Origin: Notamacropus eugenii
Lineage: Eukaryota > Chordata > Mammalia > Diprotodontia > Macropodidae
Direction: 5' to 3'
Assembly: GCF_028372415.1 (NCBI RefSeq)
Contig: NC_092872.1
Location: 260,859,008-260,923,007 of the forward strand
DNA length: 64,000 bases
Part shown: one piece after another, positions 22,641 through 33,834 of the stretch
Layout: each line of letters starts with the position of its first letter
Numbering within the stretch: position 1 is the first letter of the stretch
The notes under the pieces: generated by a model
Seen by the model: only the letters and a program-made list of their open reading frames with translations
What the model was told of the DNA's origin: nothing
Databases searched by the model: none
Program-made: the position numbers and the translations under genes

Positions 22641-23750
22641 TTCAGCTGAGGACCTGCCTCATATTTGACCCTCCAAAATGAGGTTATTCTCTCTCCTTCT
22701 TTCTTAGCAGTCATCTTTTCCCACTATCTTACTCACTTCATTGTCACAAGAAGTGTTCTTGCCAAAACCAACCCCTCTACAAGTACCCTTGATCCCCTCC
22801 CCTTGCCATTCCTCCACAGATCACCTTTACAATCATTCCCACTATCTTATCTTCAATATCTCCCTTAACTGTCTTCTTCCAGGTTACTTACAAATATGTC
22901 CATATTTCCTCTATCCTTAAAAACATTTGCTTGATTCTACCATTGTGACTAGTTATTGTCTTCTATATTTTCTCTCCTTTGAGGGGACTCCTTGAGAAAG
23001 TTACCTATACCAGGAGCCTCTGCTTCTTTTCCTTTTACTCTCTTCTAAACCCTAGTATATTGATCCTGTCATTCATTAGAAAGTGTACTCTCCAAAATTA
23101 CTAGTGATTTCTCTTAATTGTCAAATCTAAAGGTCTTTTTTTCAACACTCATCCTCCTTTTTTTTTTTTAAACACCCATTCTTCTTGACCTTTCTTGCAG
23201 GACTTTCCACTATTGATCACCTTCTTCTGAATGTTCTCTTTTCATAAGGTTTCTTGTTACTTCTTGCTCCTTCCTTCTGTGACACTGGTTCCCTTCCTAT
23301 CTGTTCAACATCTCCTTTGCTGAATCTTCATCCAGATCAAATCTAATAAGCATGGGTATCTTACAAAGGTAGGCCTTTATCTCTTCTCATTCAATATTAT
23401 CATCAGATCTCATGGGTTCAATTATCATCTCTCTGCAGATAATTGTCAGATCTATATATGTAATTCTTGTCTCTCTTCTGAACTCCAATTCTCCATCACC
23501 AACTGCTATGTAGTTATCTCAATCTGGATATCCCACAGCCATCTCAAATTCAACATGTCCAGAACAGAACTCATTATCTTTCTCCTTAAACCCTCCCCTT
23601 TTCCCAATGTGGGCACAAACATCCCCTCATTTATCAAGGCTCATAATCTTAGTATCATCCTTAACTCCATCTAATCCATTACCAAATCTTGTCTTTTATT
23701 CTTTCAGATCTCTCCTTTAAGTTCCTTTCCATTAATTTGAAAGTCCAAAT
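22641..23750 (+). mobile_element. L2 LINE remnant including part of the reverse transcriptase
   Basis: A decayed L2 ORF2 can be followed in order: 'cttgacctttcttgcagg' (LDLS-A), 'ttctgtgacactggttccc', 'tttgctgaatcttcatcc', then the active-site region near 23408-23455 reading NYHLSADNCQIY, and finally ISIWISHSHLKFNMSRTEL near 23520-23575. In intact L2 the active site is YADD. Here it has become SADN, so the enzyme is dead. A T-run insertion interrupts the element at 23158-23169. Confidence 0.75.
23144..23186 (-). mobile_element. Older A-tail-only insertion inside the L2 copy
   Basis: The L2 segment aacactcatcctcctt (23144-23159) is repeated as aacacccattcttctt (23171-23186) with a run of T between, matching at 13 of 16 positions. 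This looks like a minus-strand A tail inserted with a target duplication that has since diverged. Confidence 0.45.
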
Positions 23751-24834
23751 TTTGCTTTTGCAAAATTTATGGCAAATTATCTTTCTCTACAAAGAAACTA
23801 ATTTTTAAATTTTTAAACAAGCATCCTATGACTAGCAGTATATTACTACAGAAAACCATAACAATATTTAGAATGATTTTGAACTGCAAAAGGTATATAT
23901 ACTACTCCATTGTTAATATTTTTACAAGGCATCATAAATAGATTTGAAGCAATATTTCTTACGTTATATCTTTTGGAGCACTATTTTGGAATCCAAGTCC
24001 ACAATTTTCCTGATTAGAAAGATACATTATTGATCAGAAAAGGTGCCAAGATGGCAGAGTAGAAAGGCACACATACAGAGGCTCTCCCCACACAGCCCAT
24101 AAAATACCTGTAGAGAGGAACTCTCAACAGATTTTGGAGCAGCAGAAGTGGAGAACAACAGAGTGGAGGAGATTTCCAGGCCAGGGTGACCTGAAAGGCC
24201 CATGGGAAATGTCTGTTGTAACGGGAAGCCCAGCCCAGCCTTGGCCGTGGGGCCCAGCTTGCGAACAGCCCTCAGGGGTGGAATCTCCAGTCGTGGAATC
24301 CCTAGTCCCAGTAGTAGCGGGTCGCAGATCCCTCAACCCACAGGCGCCAAAGGTCAGTGACGGGGTTTTTTCAGCTGGTCGAGAAGGGAGAAGGGCCTTC
24401 CCATACCTCCGACCTCAGGCTGTGGCTGCAAAGGCCACATCAGGCAGGTGGCAGCTCTTCTCATGGCAGCCCCTACAGCAGCCCGCATCCATTGTTGAAT
24501 CATAAAAAACCCTGGGGGCACTGAGGAGCTGAATATTACCTTGGCCCTGTGTAGAGGCCCTGAGGGAGCTGGTTTTTGTCTCGCACTGAATGGTGGCCCT
24601 GCCCCCACAGCTTGACTGAATCCCAGCCCCCCGGTGCTGGTTTGGTGGAACTGGAGGCCAGATGGCTGTGGAGAGGAAACTCTGCTAAGATTCTGGGCAC
24701 AAAAATCTCTTCCTGCTCCCAGACCAGTGTACACGCTTGATTGGGCCACTTTGGAGGAACTGAGATCTTACAGATTCCAAGAGTATAACCTACTCTTGAC
24801 AAAGGACCCAAAAGTCAAGTAACTGGTTGGGAAA

Positions 24835-25928
24835 ATGCCCAAAAAAGGGAAAAAAAATAAGATTATAGAAGGTTACTTTCTTGGTGAACAGATATCTTCT
24901 CCCATCCTTTCAGATGAGGAAGAACAATGCTTACCATCAGGGAAAAACATAAAAGTCAAGGCTTCTGTATCCCAAACATCCAAAATAAATATTCAATGGT
25001 CTCAGGCCATGGAAGAGCTCAAAAAGGATTTTGAAAATCAAGTTAGAGAGGTGGAGGAAAAATTGGGAAGAGAAATGAGAGAGATGAAAGAAAAGCATGA
25101 AAAGCAGGTCAACACCTTGCTAAAGGAGACCCAAAAAAATGCTGAAGAAAATAACACCTTGAAAAATAGGCTAACTCAATTGGCAAAAGAGGTTAAAAAG
25201 CCAATGAGGAGAAGAATGCTTTCAAAAGTAGAAAATGCCAAATGGAAAAGGAGGTTCAAAAGCTCACTGAAGAAAATAGTTCTTTAAAAATTAGAATGGA
25301 ACAGATGGAGGCTAATGACTTTATGAGAAACCAAGAAACCACAAAACAAAACCAAAAGAATGAAAAAATGGAAGATAATGTGAAATATCTCATTGGAAAA
25401 ACAACTGACCTGGAAAATAGATCCAAGAGAGACAATTTAGAAATTATGAGACTACCTGAAAGCCATGATCAACAAAAGAGTCTAGACATCATCTTTCATG
25501 AAATTATCAAGGAAAACTGCCCTGATATTCGAGAACCAGAGGGCAAAATAAGTATTCAAGGAATCCGCCAATCACCTCCTGAAAGAGATCCAAAAAAAGA
25601 AACTCCTAGGAACACTGTGGCCAAATTCCAGAGTTCCCAGGTCAAGGAGAAAATATTGCAAACAGCTATAAAGAAACAATTCAAGTATTGTGGAAATACA
25701 ATCAGGATAACACAAGATCTAGCAGCTTCTACGTTAAGAGATCGAAGGGTTTGGAATATGATATTCCAGAAATCAAAGGAACTAGGACTAAAACCAAGAA
25801 TCACCTACCCAGCAAAACTGAGTACAACGCTTCAGGGGAAAAAATGGTCTTTCAATGAAATCAAGGACTTTCAAGCATTTTTGATGAAAAGACCAGAGCT
25901 GAAAAGAAAATTTGACTTTCAAACATAA
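24835..25928 (+). pseudogene. HAL1/L1 ORF1 protein, frameshifted
   Basis: ORF1p of L1 elements is an RNA-binding trimeric chaperone with a coiled coil, an RRM and a C-terminal domain. Here the frame opens at MPKKGKKNKIIEGYFLGEQ, runs through a heptad-rich coiled coil (MEELKKDFENQVREVEEKL, about residues 60-130) and is lost near 25190-25200. At that point one base is missing relative to the sister copies ('gttaaaaagcc' against 'gttcaaaaagcc'). The second frame (25242-25928) carries the RRM and the C-terminal signature RITYPAKLS, and ends FDFQT. The total length of 1094 bases is one short of a full codon multiple, so a single-base loss is the main lesion. Confidence 0.85.
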
Positions 25929-26067
25929 GAATCAAGAGGAGCATGAAAAGTAAACAGCAAAGAGAAGTCATAAGGGACTTACTAAAGTTGAACTGTTTAC
26001 ATTCCTACCTGGAGAGACAATATTTGTAACTCTTGAAAATTTTTTCAGTATCTGGGTAGTTGATGGG

Positions 26068-26205
<138 letters not shown>

Positions 26206-27050
26206 GCACAGGGTGAATTGAATAGGATGGGATCATATCTTAAAAAAATGAAATTAAGGGGTGAGAGAGAAATATACTGGGAGAAGGAAGGGAGAAATGG
26301 AATGGGGCAAATCATCTCTCATAAAAGAGGCAAGTAAAAGCCTTTTCAGTGGAGGGAAAAAGCAGGGAGGTGAGAGAAAAAACGTGAAGCTTACTCTTAT
26401 CACATTTGACTAAAGGAAGGAATAAAATGTACACTCATTTTGGTATGAAAACCTATCTTATGATACAGGAAAATGGGGGAGAAGGGGATAAACAGGGTGG
26501 GGAGGATGATGGAAGGGAGGGTAATGGGAGGAGGGAATAATTAGAAGTCAATACTCTTGGGAAGGGACAGGATCAAAAGAGAGAGCAGAAGAAATTGGGG
26601 GCAGGATAGGATGGAGGGAAATATAGTCTTACACAACACGACTATTATGGAAGTCATTTGTAAAACTACACAGATATGGCCTATATTGAATTGCTTGCCT
26701 TCCCAAAGAGGATGGGTGAGGAGGGAGGGAGGAAGAGAATTTGGAACTCAAAGTTTTAGGAACAACTGTTGAGTATTGTTCTTGTATACAACTAGGAAAT
26801 AAGAAATACAAGTAATGGGTTATAGAAAATTATCTTGCCCTACAGGACAAAAGAGAAGATGGGGTTAAGAGAAGGGAGGAATGTTAGAAGGGAGGGCAGA
26901 TTGGTGATAGGGGTAATTAGAATGCTTGGGGTTTTGGCATAGGGGGAGGGGAGAAATTGGGAGAAAATTTGGAACCCAAAATGTTGTGGAAATGAATGTT
27001 GAAAACTTAAATAAATAAATTTAAATTTAAAAAAAGAAAGATACATTATT

Positions 27051-28690
27051 TTTAAACCCAACCTTGAAGTGTTCTTTGAGATTGCAAAAAATGAAAATAA
27101 GGAAAGAAAATGTGATGGAAGGAAAACCCTGGAAAGCAACAAGTACTTTTGAACCCACATAAACAATTTATATCTTAATTGTGAGACAGAAAAGAAATTC
27201 AAAAGCAGTCATCCTAAGAGATGTGATACAATATTACAGATGGACCAAATGACCAACTAGTTCTTTTCCAACCTTAGAATTTTATCATATTTCATAATAA
27301 ACTGGGGCAATTGGTCTTAATGGCATGTAGTGTATGAGGGGAGTGTGGTCAGCAGGTGGGAAATTAGAAATAGGTCTGAAGCAAATACTTCTGAACTTGG
27401 ATTGGCTTTTCTTTTGTTCACTATATACTTGTTAATATCATTTAACACTTCTGTTCTTTTGAATGAAATTTAAACACTTTACTTTTATTTTTCTGTCATT
27501 AGTTTTTTTGCAAGTCATATGTAAGATAATAGCAGTTTGGAATATTCTATTCATAACATTATGCAGTGAATCTTTTAAATGCCAGGATGCCAGGGCCTGG
27601 GTGATTTCAATCAGATTCTATTTTTAGGGATGGTAGACATCTCAGAAGGCTAAAAACAAAGCTCAGTGTTCTCAGTGACACAAGTACCTACAATATCACT
27701 AATGACATAAATAGTAATTATTCAGATTGGTTCTAAATGTTAATTAAATCAGGAATACCAAGAAAAAGGAAAATATTGGCAGTTTAACAAACTGAATAGG
27801 ATTTCTTTTTCTCTATTAGCCTAACAAAAGAAAAAAGAATTGCTTTCAGCTGTTAGTTTCATATGGTTGATCGAGGGAAAAGATGTTAACAGCATTCTTC
27901 ATTTTTGTGCACAGAATTAAGTAGAGAGAAGAATCAAACAGTTTAGTTTGTGATATACATCCTGTGGACACTCAATAGAATTTGCTGAATGGCTATAGTA
28001 AGGGTTGATAACTACTTGAAAAGTTATTATTTGCTGATATTTCTTTAAATTAATAAAAACTGAAATTCATAGGATCAAAGATCAGTCACCTCAGTTAGCC
28101 CTTCTAAAAGAGAGGCAGAGATAATATCTCAGGAAAGAATTCCTCTGAAATAGAAAAGATCAGACATAGGACTTTTATTTATTTTTTTAAGTGACCAAGA
28201 AGTAGTCAGTGATTACTGACCCAAATGCCTGATTTCTTATCTCTTTAAAATATTTATTTGCATGTGACAAATAGTGACACTATTGCAATATTTCTACATG
28301 TTTGGACTTTGCCCTGGTGGAAGTGTCTGAGTTCCCATTGGGAATTCTGGGGTGTGTAGTTCCATAGAGGGCATTTGACTTTTGCTTTGAGAAAGATTCC
28401 TGTACTCTGAGTCAGAGGCCTAATTTCCTGTGAATCCAGGAAGATTTTGAACTAGTTTGGACTCTGAGAAGCAAGCAGTCAGCCTGAGGGAAAGAAGGTG
28501 TTGGGAGTGATGGTTGGAAGAGGACTAGCAGGACAGTTGTGGTGATCTAGACCTGGCAGGCATCTTGCAGTATGTTGTGTTCAGGCAAGAGACTAAGAAT
28601 AGCAAGACTGGCCAGTGAGCAAGCCTCTATTGTGTGAAACAAAGAATTCAGACTGAACGTGTTGGGTGTGATCACCCCTTTAAGAACTAA
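27051..28690. other. Non-coding stretch, no gene seen
   Basis: No gene. 28290-28690 looks less AT-rich and could be a decayed LTR, but I see no defining ends. Confidence 0.4.
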
Positions 28691-28699
28691 GGTAATCTG

Positions 28700-28832
28700 T
28701 AGAAAGTCAGGCAACAAGCATTTACCTACTGTGCCCTAGGCACTGTGCAAAATGCTGGGGATACAAAAAACTGGGCAGTGGTGGGTGGGGACAAACAGCT
28801 CTCAAGGAACTTATAGTCCAATGGGGAATGTT
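28700..28832 (+). repeat. Copy of the 'tgccaggcactg' repeat
   Basis: 'caacaagcatttacctactg', 'gccctaggcactgtgcaaa', 'tgctggggatacaaa', 'ctcaaggaacttatagtcca' in the standard order. Confidence 0.65.
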
Positions 28833-28984
28833 GTATTCTTTCCAACTCCTCTTCCCCATCCCTGTTCTGAGGAGGTGCTTTAATATGATTTTCCTTGCTG
28901 TTCCTTTACCTTGTTTCTTTATCCTGACTTTGCTTCAAACAAAATTCATGATCGAATATGATTGTTCGTGTTGCATTACCTATA

Positions 28985-29548
28985 CAGGGTATCCCAAAAG
29001 TCTAGTTTTTTAAATAACTTTGGAAGTATAAATGCTACAAACAAATCATTTAAACATTTAACGATTAAAATGTCTTTTATACTTATTTAATTTTGTGAAT
29101 TTTGAATAATTCATTTTTAATTTTAACAAGATGAGTACCTGGCCATATACAACAGTCTCAAGATGACATTTTTCTCAGATGGGTGAACTGTTTGCTTGCC
29201 TACCTTGATCGCCTAATCTAATTCCATTGAACTTTTTTGAGGGGATCATGTCAAAGCTGTCATGTGTTAATCAATATTTCATTCTTGGTATGATCTTAAG
29301 ATTAAAAATGCAATCACTTCAGTTACTGAGCAGCAGCAATCAAGGTTTTTATAGAGATTGAAAATCCATTAGAATAATATATAGAAAAAGGCAGTGATTT
29401 TGTTGAATTTTAATAAGAAAATATTAATACTTTAAAAATATTAAATAATTAACCTTTTACCTATTGATATTTGTAAGTTTGTGGCATTTACATTTCTAAA
29501 ATTATTTAAGCTTAAATCCGTACCATGAATTTTGGAACATCATGTATA
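28985..29548 (+). mobile_element. Tc1/mariner transposon remnant
   Basis: It begins 'acagggtatcccaaaagtct', a mariner-type terminal repeat, and ends in 'ttttggaacatcatgta', which is an imperfect complement. Inside, near 29200-29245, a plus-strand frame reads like the mariner C-terminal catalytic block 'PNLIPLNFF' (normally P-D-TPLDFF-W). This is followed by a degenerate C-terminal tail with an 'EN...' segment. The first part of the transposase is missing or unrecognisable, so it is dead. Confidence 0.65.
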
Positions 29549-30600
29549 TTTATTCCATGGTGGGGGAGAGAGAATGGGGATGCCAGCAACTATCTGGGAT
29601 ACATAGAACTAAGAAGTAAGTCAGGGGATTAGTCCTCTAACTTGGTGGTTATTTGGGGGCTGTTATAGTGATGCTTTTTATTAAGAACATGTATTTCAAA
29701 CTCCCTAAAATATAAGAGAAAGAAACTATGTAGACTGAAGAGCCCTTTTGCTACAAAGTTAGAAAGTAAGCTATTGCTGTAGCTTGGTCTTAGACAAATC
29801 AGCATTGTCTAAAGGGAAGAAAGACAATCAGGAAGGATTGAAAAAGGATATGTCCCATAGGACCTATAGTGGGGAGAAAGGTGTGATCTGGAAATATAGA
29901 TTGAGTTCCTCGCCTAAATTCCTACATGAAGAGAAGGCAAAAGAACCAACTTTGCTACTGGTTACACCACTAACTGGTTACAAATCCCAAGGAGGTTAAA
30001 GACAGAGAGAAATGTCTCATATCTACAAAATATTTCTAGCTTCTCTTTTTGTGGTAGCAAAAAATAAAAGTAAAATGGAACAGCTGAACAAATTATGATA
30101 TATTAATGTAATATTATTACATCACAAGAAATGACACATAATAGGAAATCCGAGAGACTTTGAGACACTTGAATGAACTGAGGCAAAGTAAAGCAGGACC
30201 AAGAGAACAATCTACACAATGACAATAACATAAGGAAAACAACAATGAAAGACAGAACTCTCATCAATGCAGTGACCAATATTGACTTTTGAAAGCTTAT
30301 GAATTCATCTTCTAATTAGATATCAAAGAGATTTTTCTAAAGTATAGGTATAAGTGTGTTTCTTTCTTGGCAAAAGTAGAGGACGACACTTGATAAACTG
30401 AGGTATTTGTTATGATACGTAGTCAAACACTGGTTTGTTTTTGCTTTGTTCTTCGTTAAAAGGGAAGATTATACTAGGGAAGGGAGGAGTCATGAGGGAG
30501 AAATGGTGATACAAGAAAGGAAAAGGTTTCAATAAAACACGAAACATATATTTATGAGCATGCTCAATGTATGACATCCTCAACGCTGTGAGCATGGTGC
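29549..30600. other. Non-coding stretch, unassigned repeat-like part
   Basis: 30120-30290 ('gaactgaggcaaagtaaagc', 'aggaccaagagaacaatcta', 'caatgcagtgaccaatattg') resembles a marsupial repeat that I cannot name. It is related to 48760-48815. No gene. Confidence 0.35.
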
Positions 30601-30930
30601 CTCTACTTCCTTTTCTTTCATTCTTCAATCTGGCTTCCAACTCCTTCATTCAACCAATATTGATCTCTTTAAAGTTATCAGTGGTCTCGTAATTGGCAGA
30701 GTGAATGGCTTTTTCTCAATCATCATTCTTCTTGACCTCTCTGTAACCTTTGAGGCTGTTAATGACCCTTTCCACATGAATATTCACTTCTTTCTAGATT
30801 TCTGTGACACTTTTCTCTTCTGGTTTTCCTGTTAGCTGTCCAGCCACTCTTTATCAGTCTCCTTTGCTGGGTCTTCATCCACATGTCTAATAACTGTGGT
30901 CGTCTCTCAAAGTTTTGTCCAGAATCAACC
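30601..30930 (+). mobile_element. L2 LINE remnant (ORF2 part)
   Basis: 'ttcttcttgacctctctgta', 'acctttgaggctgttaatga', 'tttctgtgacactttt', 'agtctcctttgctgggtctt' parallel the L2 reverse transcriptase region seen at 23.2 kb. Confidence 0.6.
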
Positions 30931-31500
30931 AATCAATAAGCATTTATAAATGCCTACTATGTGCCAGGCACAGGTAAAGGAATTTGAAGATCTTCCCTGC
31001 CCCTAAATAGGTCCATGTGACCTGCTTTGAGCTTTGGCCCAGCCCATAGCCTGGGTCACATGGAGTAGATGATGGGAGGAGCTTGGTGAATGAGTGGAGC
31101 AAGAAGAGAGAGTGAGGTGGAGCTGAACAAGAGAGAACAGGCAGAGCAGAGCAGCTAGCATGAGTGAGAGAGGGAGTGATTTTGCCTAGGGGACCTTGTT
31201 TGTGGGGAGGCCTGAGGAAGGGAAGACTTGGGGATGGCTGTGTTCCTTGCATTAATAATGTGTATAGATTTCTTTGTTACTGTGATGGATTTGGCTCTCT
31301 GCTATCTGAATAAATATTTTGGCTTTGTCTTTGAGGAAGAGAGTTTATAGTTTGAGAATTTACCCTGGAAATTTGCATTCATACCCATAGCAGCTCCTGT
31401 GAGTATCACATGAATGTTATAGCCCTGTGCTACATACTGGGGATATAAATAGAGGCAAATGACAATTCCTGCTCTCAAGGAGCTCACAGTCTAATGAGGC
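30931..31500 (+). repeat. 'tgccaggcactg' repeat split by an insertion
   Basis: The left half (30931-30971) ends at 'tgtgccaggcac'. The right half (31425-31500) resumes at 'ctgtgctacatactggggat' and continues 'gctctcaaggagctcacag'. The intact copy at 28.7 kb shows that the two halves are normally joined. Confidence 0.75.
30972..31424 (+). mobile_element. LTR-like insertion of about 450 bases
   Basis: Unique purine-rich sequence fills the gap in the older repeat. It contains 'gaataaatattttggctttg', which fits a polyadenylation signal and R/U5 region of a solo LTR. The flanking words 'gcac' and 'gccc' could be a decayed 4-base target duplication. The ends are not clear TG...CA, so a solo LTR is likely but unproven. 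Confidence 0.45.
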
Positions 31501-32130
31501 AAGCAACAAGCAAACAGATCTATACAAACAAGCTACATACAGGATGAACAGGAGATAATTAACTGAGGGAAAGCACCAGAATTAAGAGATGGGATTTTAG
31601 CTGGGACTTAAAGGAAGTTAGAGAAGTCATAAGGTGGAAAAGAAGAGGAAGAGCATTCTGGGCTCTAGGGGGACAGCCCAGGGAAAAAGCCCAAGAGATG
31701 CAGTGACTTATTCATGGAATAGCCAGGAGGCCAGAGTCACTGGATTGTTGAGTGCATGTGGGGGAGCAAGGTGTAAGAAGCCAGGAAAGGTAAGAAGGGA
31801 CTAGGTTATGAAGGACTTGGAATGTCAAACAGAGCATTTTGTATTTGATCTTGGAGATGATAGGGAATCAAATCAAGTAACTGGATGGAGATTGTATTGA
31901 AGTGGGAAGACACTTAAGGCAGGTAGACCCACCAGTAGCTATTGCAATAATCCAGGTGTGAGGTGGGAAGGGCCTGCATTAGGGTAGTGGCAGAGTTACA
32001 GGAGAGAAGGGGGTGTATTTGAGAGACCTTACAAAGTTGATATCAACAGGCCTTGGTTGGATATGGGGGGGGGGGATAGTGAGTAATCCAGTATGACTGT
32101 GAGACTGAGGTTGTGAGACTGAGGAACCAG
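31501..32130 (+). repeat. Old mammalian repeat, copy A
   Basis: The order 'gcattctgggctctaggg', 'ccaggaggccagagtcactg', 'ggttatgaaggacttggaat', 'agctattgcaataatccagg', 'gtagtggcagagttacagg' matches a widespread old repeat. The same order appears at 36836-37700 and in part at 40600-40905. I do not assert the name. Confidence 0.6.
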
Positions 32131-33020
32131 GAGGATGCAGAGAGGTCAAACAGAATGAGAATTGAGAAAACAGCTCAATTTAAGTGATTTATGACTGGCT
32201 GAAATGAGATACAAAAGACAAGCTTCTTAGGTGATTCTAAATAGCAGACCACTTTTCATGGTCATACAACTGATTGAAAATTATAGACAGAAAAAGATTC
32301 TGGTGTGCACATTATTTAATGATTTTAGGAATCCTTCTATATTCTGTGGGTACCCAAGGTGTAGGCAGTTTTGTGCCAAGATATAGATGTCTGTTATTTT
32401 GGGGGGCTTATTTAATATTAGAAGTTATAGAAGAAACTGGCTCCAGCATATATGGAAAAAGGTTTAGCATGCAGATTGTTGGGAGGAATATTAATGTTCA
32501 GATAGAGTGCAGTGACTCAGAGTGTATCTGAGGGAAGCAATATGTGTCTGAGAGAATTGGCATGTGTAAGAGAATATTGGAGTTCTGAGAAAATGTATGA
32601 AGGCCTGCAATAAGAGATTGTGCTATATCTTGTCTCCCAGTACCTCCCAACACACAATGATATCAGAATTGGGGATCTCTGATAAGAAACCCATCAAATT
32701 CCATATTATGCAGCATATAGGAAGAGCAGTTTCTAAACTCTTTGTATCCTCTCAATCCCCACTAGGAAGTGAATTTTTTTTTTTTTTTTTGAGGAGGGGT
32801 GGATGAGAGAGAGACAATATAACCAAGAGCTCTGTGATGATGAGGGGTAGGATTTGGACAAAAACATCTAACTTGGTAGAATAAAATCTGGCCACAAATG
32901 TTCTTGTTAGACAAGATATCTTTCATGTACACAGCAAAAGATTCCATGACAGGACTACGACAGTAATTTTGCTCAATAATCTGCTAAATATCGACAAATA
33001 CTCAAAGTGATAAATCTGCA
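32131..33020. other. Non-coding stretch with a T run
   Basis: No gene. Nineteen T lie at about 32775-32792. The open frames here are short and AT-rich. Confidence 0.4.
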
Positions 33021-33024
33021 AGAT

Positions 33025-33245
33025 GATAATGAGCAGTGGGTCCTGGAGCCGGAGTCAGGAGGACCTAAGTTCTGATCTAATCTCAGACACTTGCTGTGTG
33101 ACCCTGGGCAAGTCACTTAGACTCTACCTCAGTTTCCTCATTTGTAAAATGGGGATAATAATAGCAACTACCTCTCAGGTTTGTTGAGAAGAGCAAATGA
33201 CATATTTTAAAGTGCTATATAATTGCTCATTATTAAATTAAATGT
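33025..33245 (+). repeat. tRNA-head/MIR-like SINE
   Basis: 'ggagtcaggaggacctaag', 'gtgtgaccctgggcaagtca', 'ctcagtttcctcatttgtaa', 'aatggggataataatagc', 'gtgctatataattgctcatt'. A well-kept forward copy. Confidence 0.75.
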
Positions 33246-33344
33246 TGCCTATCATAGATTTGCTTTGCTTTTATAAACAAATTTTTTTCCATTAACTATG
33301 TAGTTCTCAGTTCAATTAAATATTTATTTTTAACTTTATTTTGA

Positions 33345-33565
33345 TTGATGAGAAGAAGTATAATATATTGGTTAAAGAACTAGAAGACTTAGGTTCAAGT
33401 CTCACCTCTAATACATCTGGCGTGTGACCCTAGGCAAGTCCCTCTTTGTGCTCTAAGCAGCTACTTATTGCCTAGGACTATAAGTTCCATAGAAATGCTA
33501 AGTTGAAGTTCTTCACTGGGACATTTGTATACCAGTGAAACCACAAGTCCCTATCCCTATTTTTG
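33345..33565 (+). repeat. SINE of the distinct tRNA-like family, copy 2
   Basis: It shares its 3' half with 14555-14785: 'ttgtgctctaagcagctact', 'actataagttccatagaaat', 'accagtgaaaccacaagtcc'. Confidence 0.6.
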
Positions 33566-33834
33566 CCAATATCTTTTTCTTTTATATTGCATTTATTTCC
33601 AAATATATCCTTTCCTTGGCCCAGAGGACCATCACTTTTAACAAAGATTTTAAAAAGAGGAAAAAAATCAGTTTAGAAAAACTAACCAATACACTGACCA
33701 TAAGTGACAATTGATATACAGCATTACATAGCCATAGTTCTTCTACCTCTGAAATGAAAGCAATGAAGTACATTTTCTCAACTCTTCTCTAGAGCCAAAT
33801 GTGGTCATTAGAATGCTAGAGAGTTCAGTGTCGT

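Noticed and set aside
24134..24822. Several frames of 60-131 codons on both strands
   Set aside because: They lie in the 5' UTR of HAL1 copy 1 and are not shared as open frames by the sister copies.
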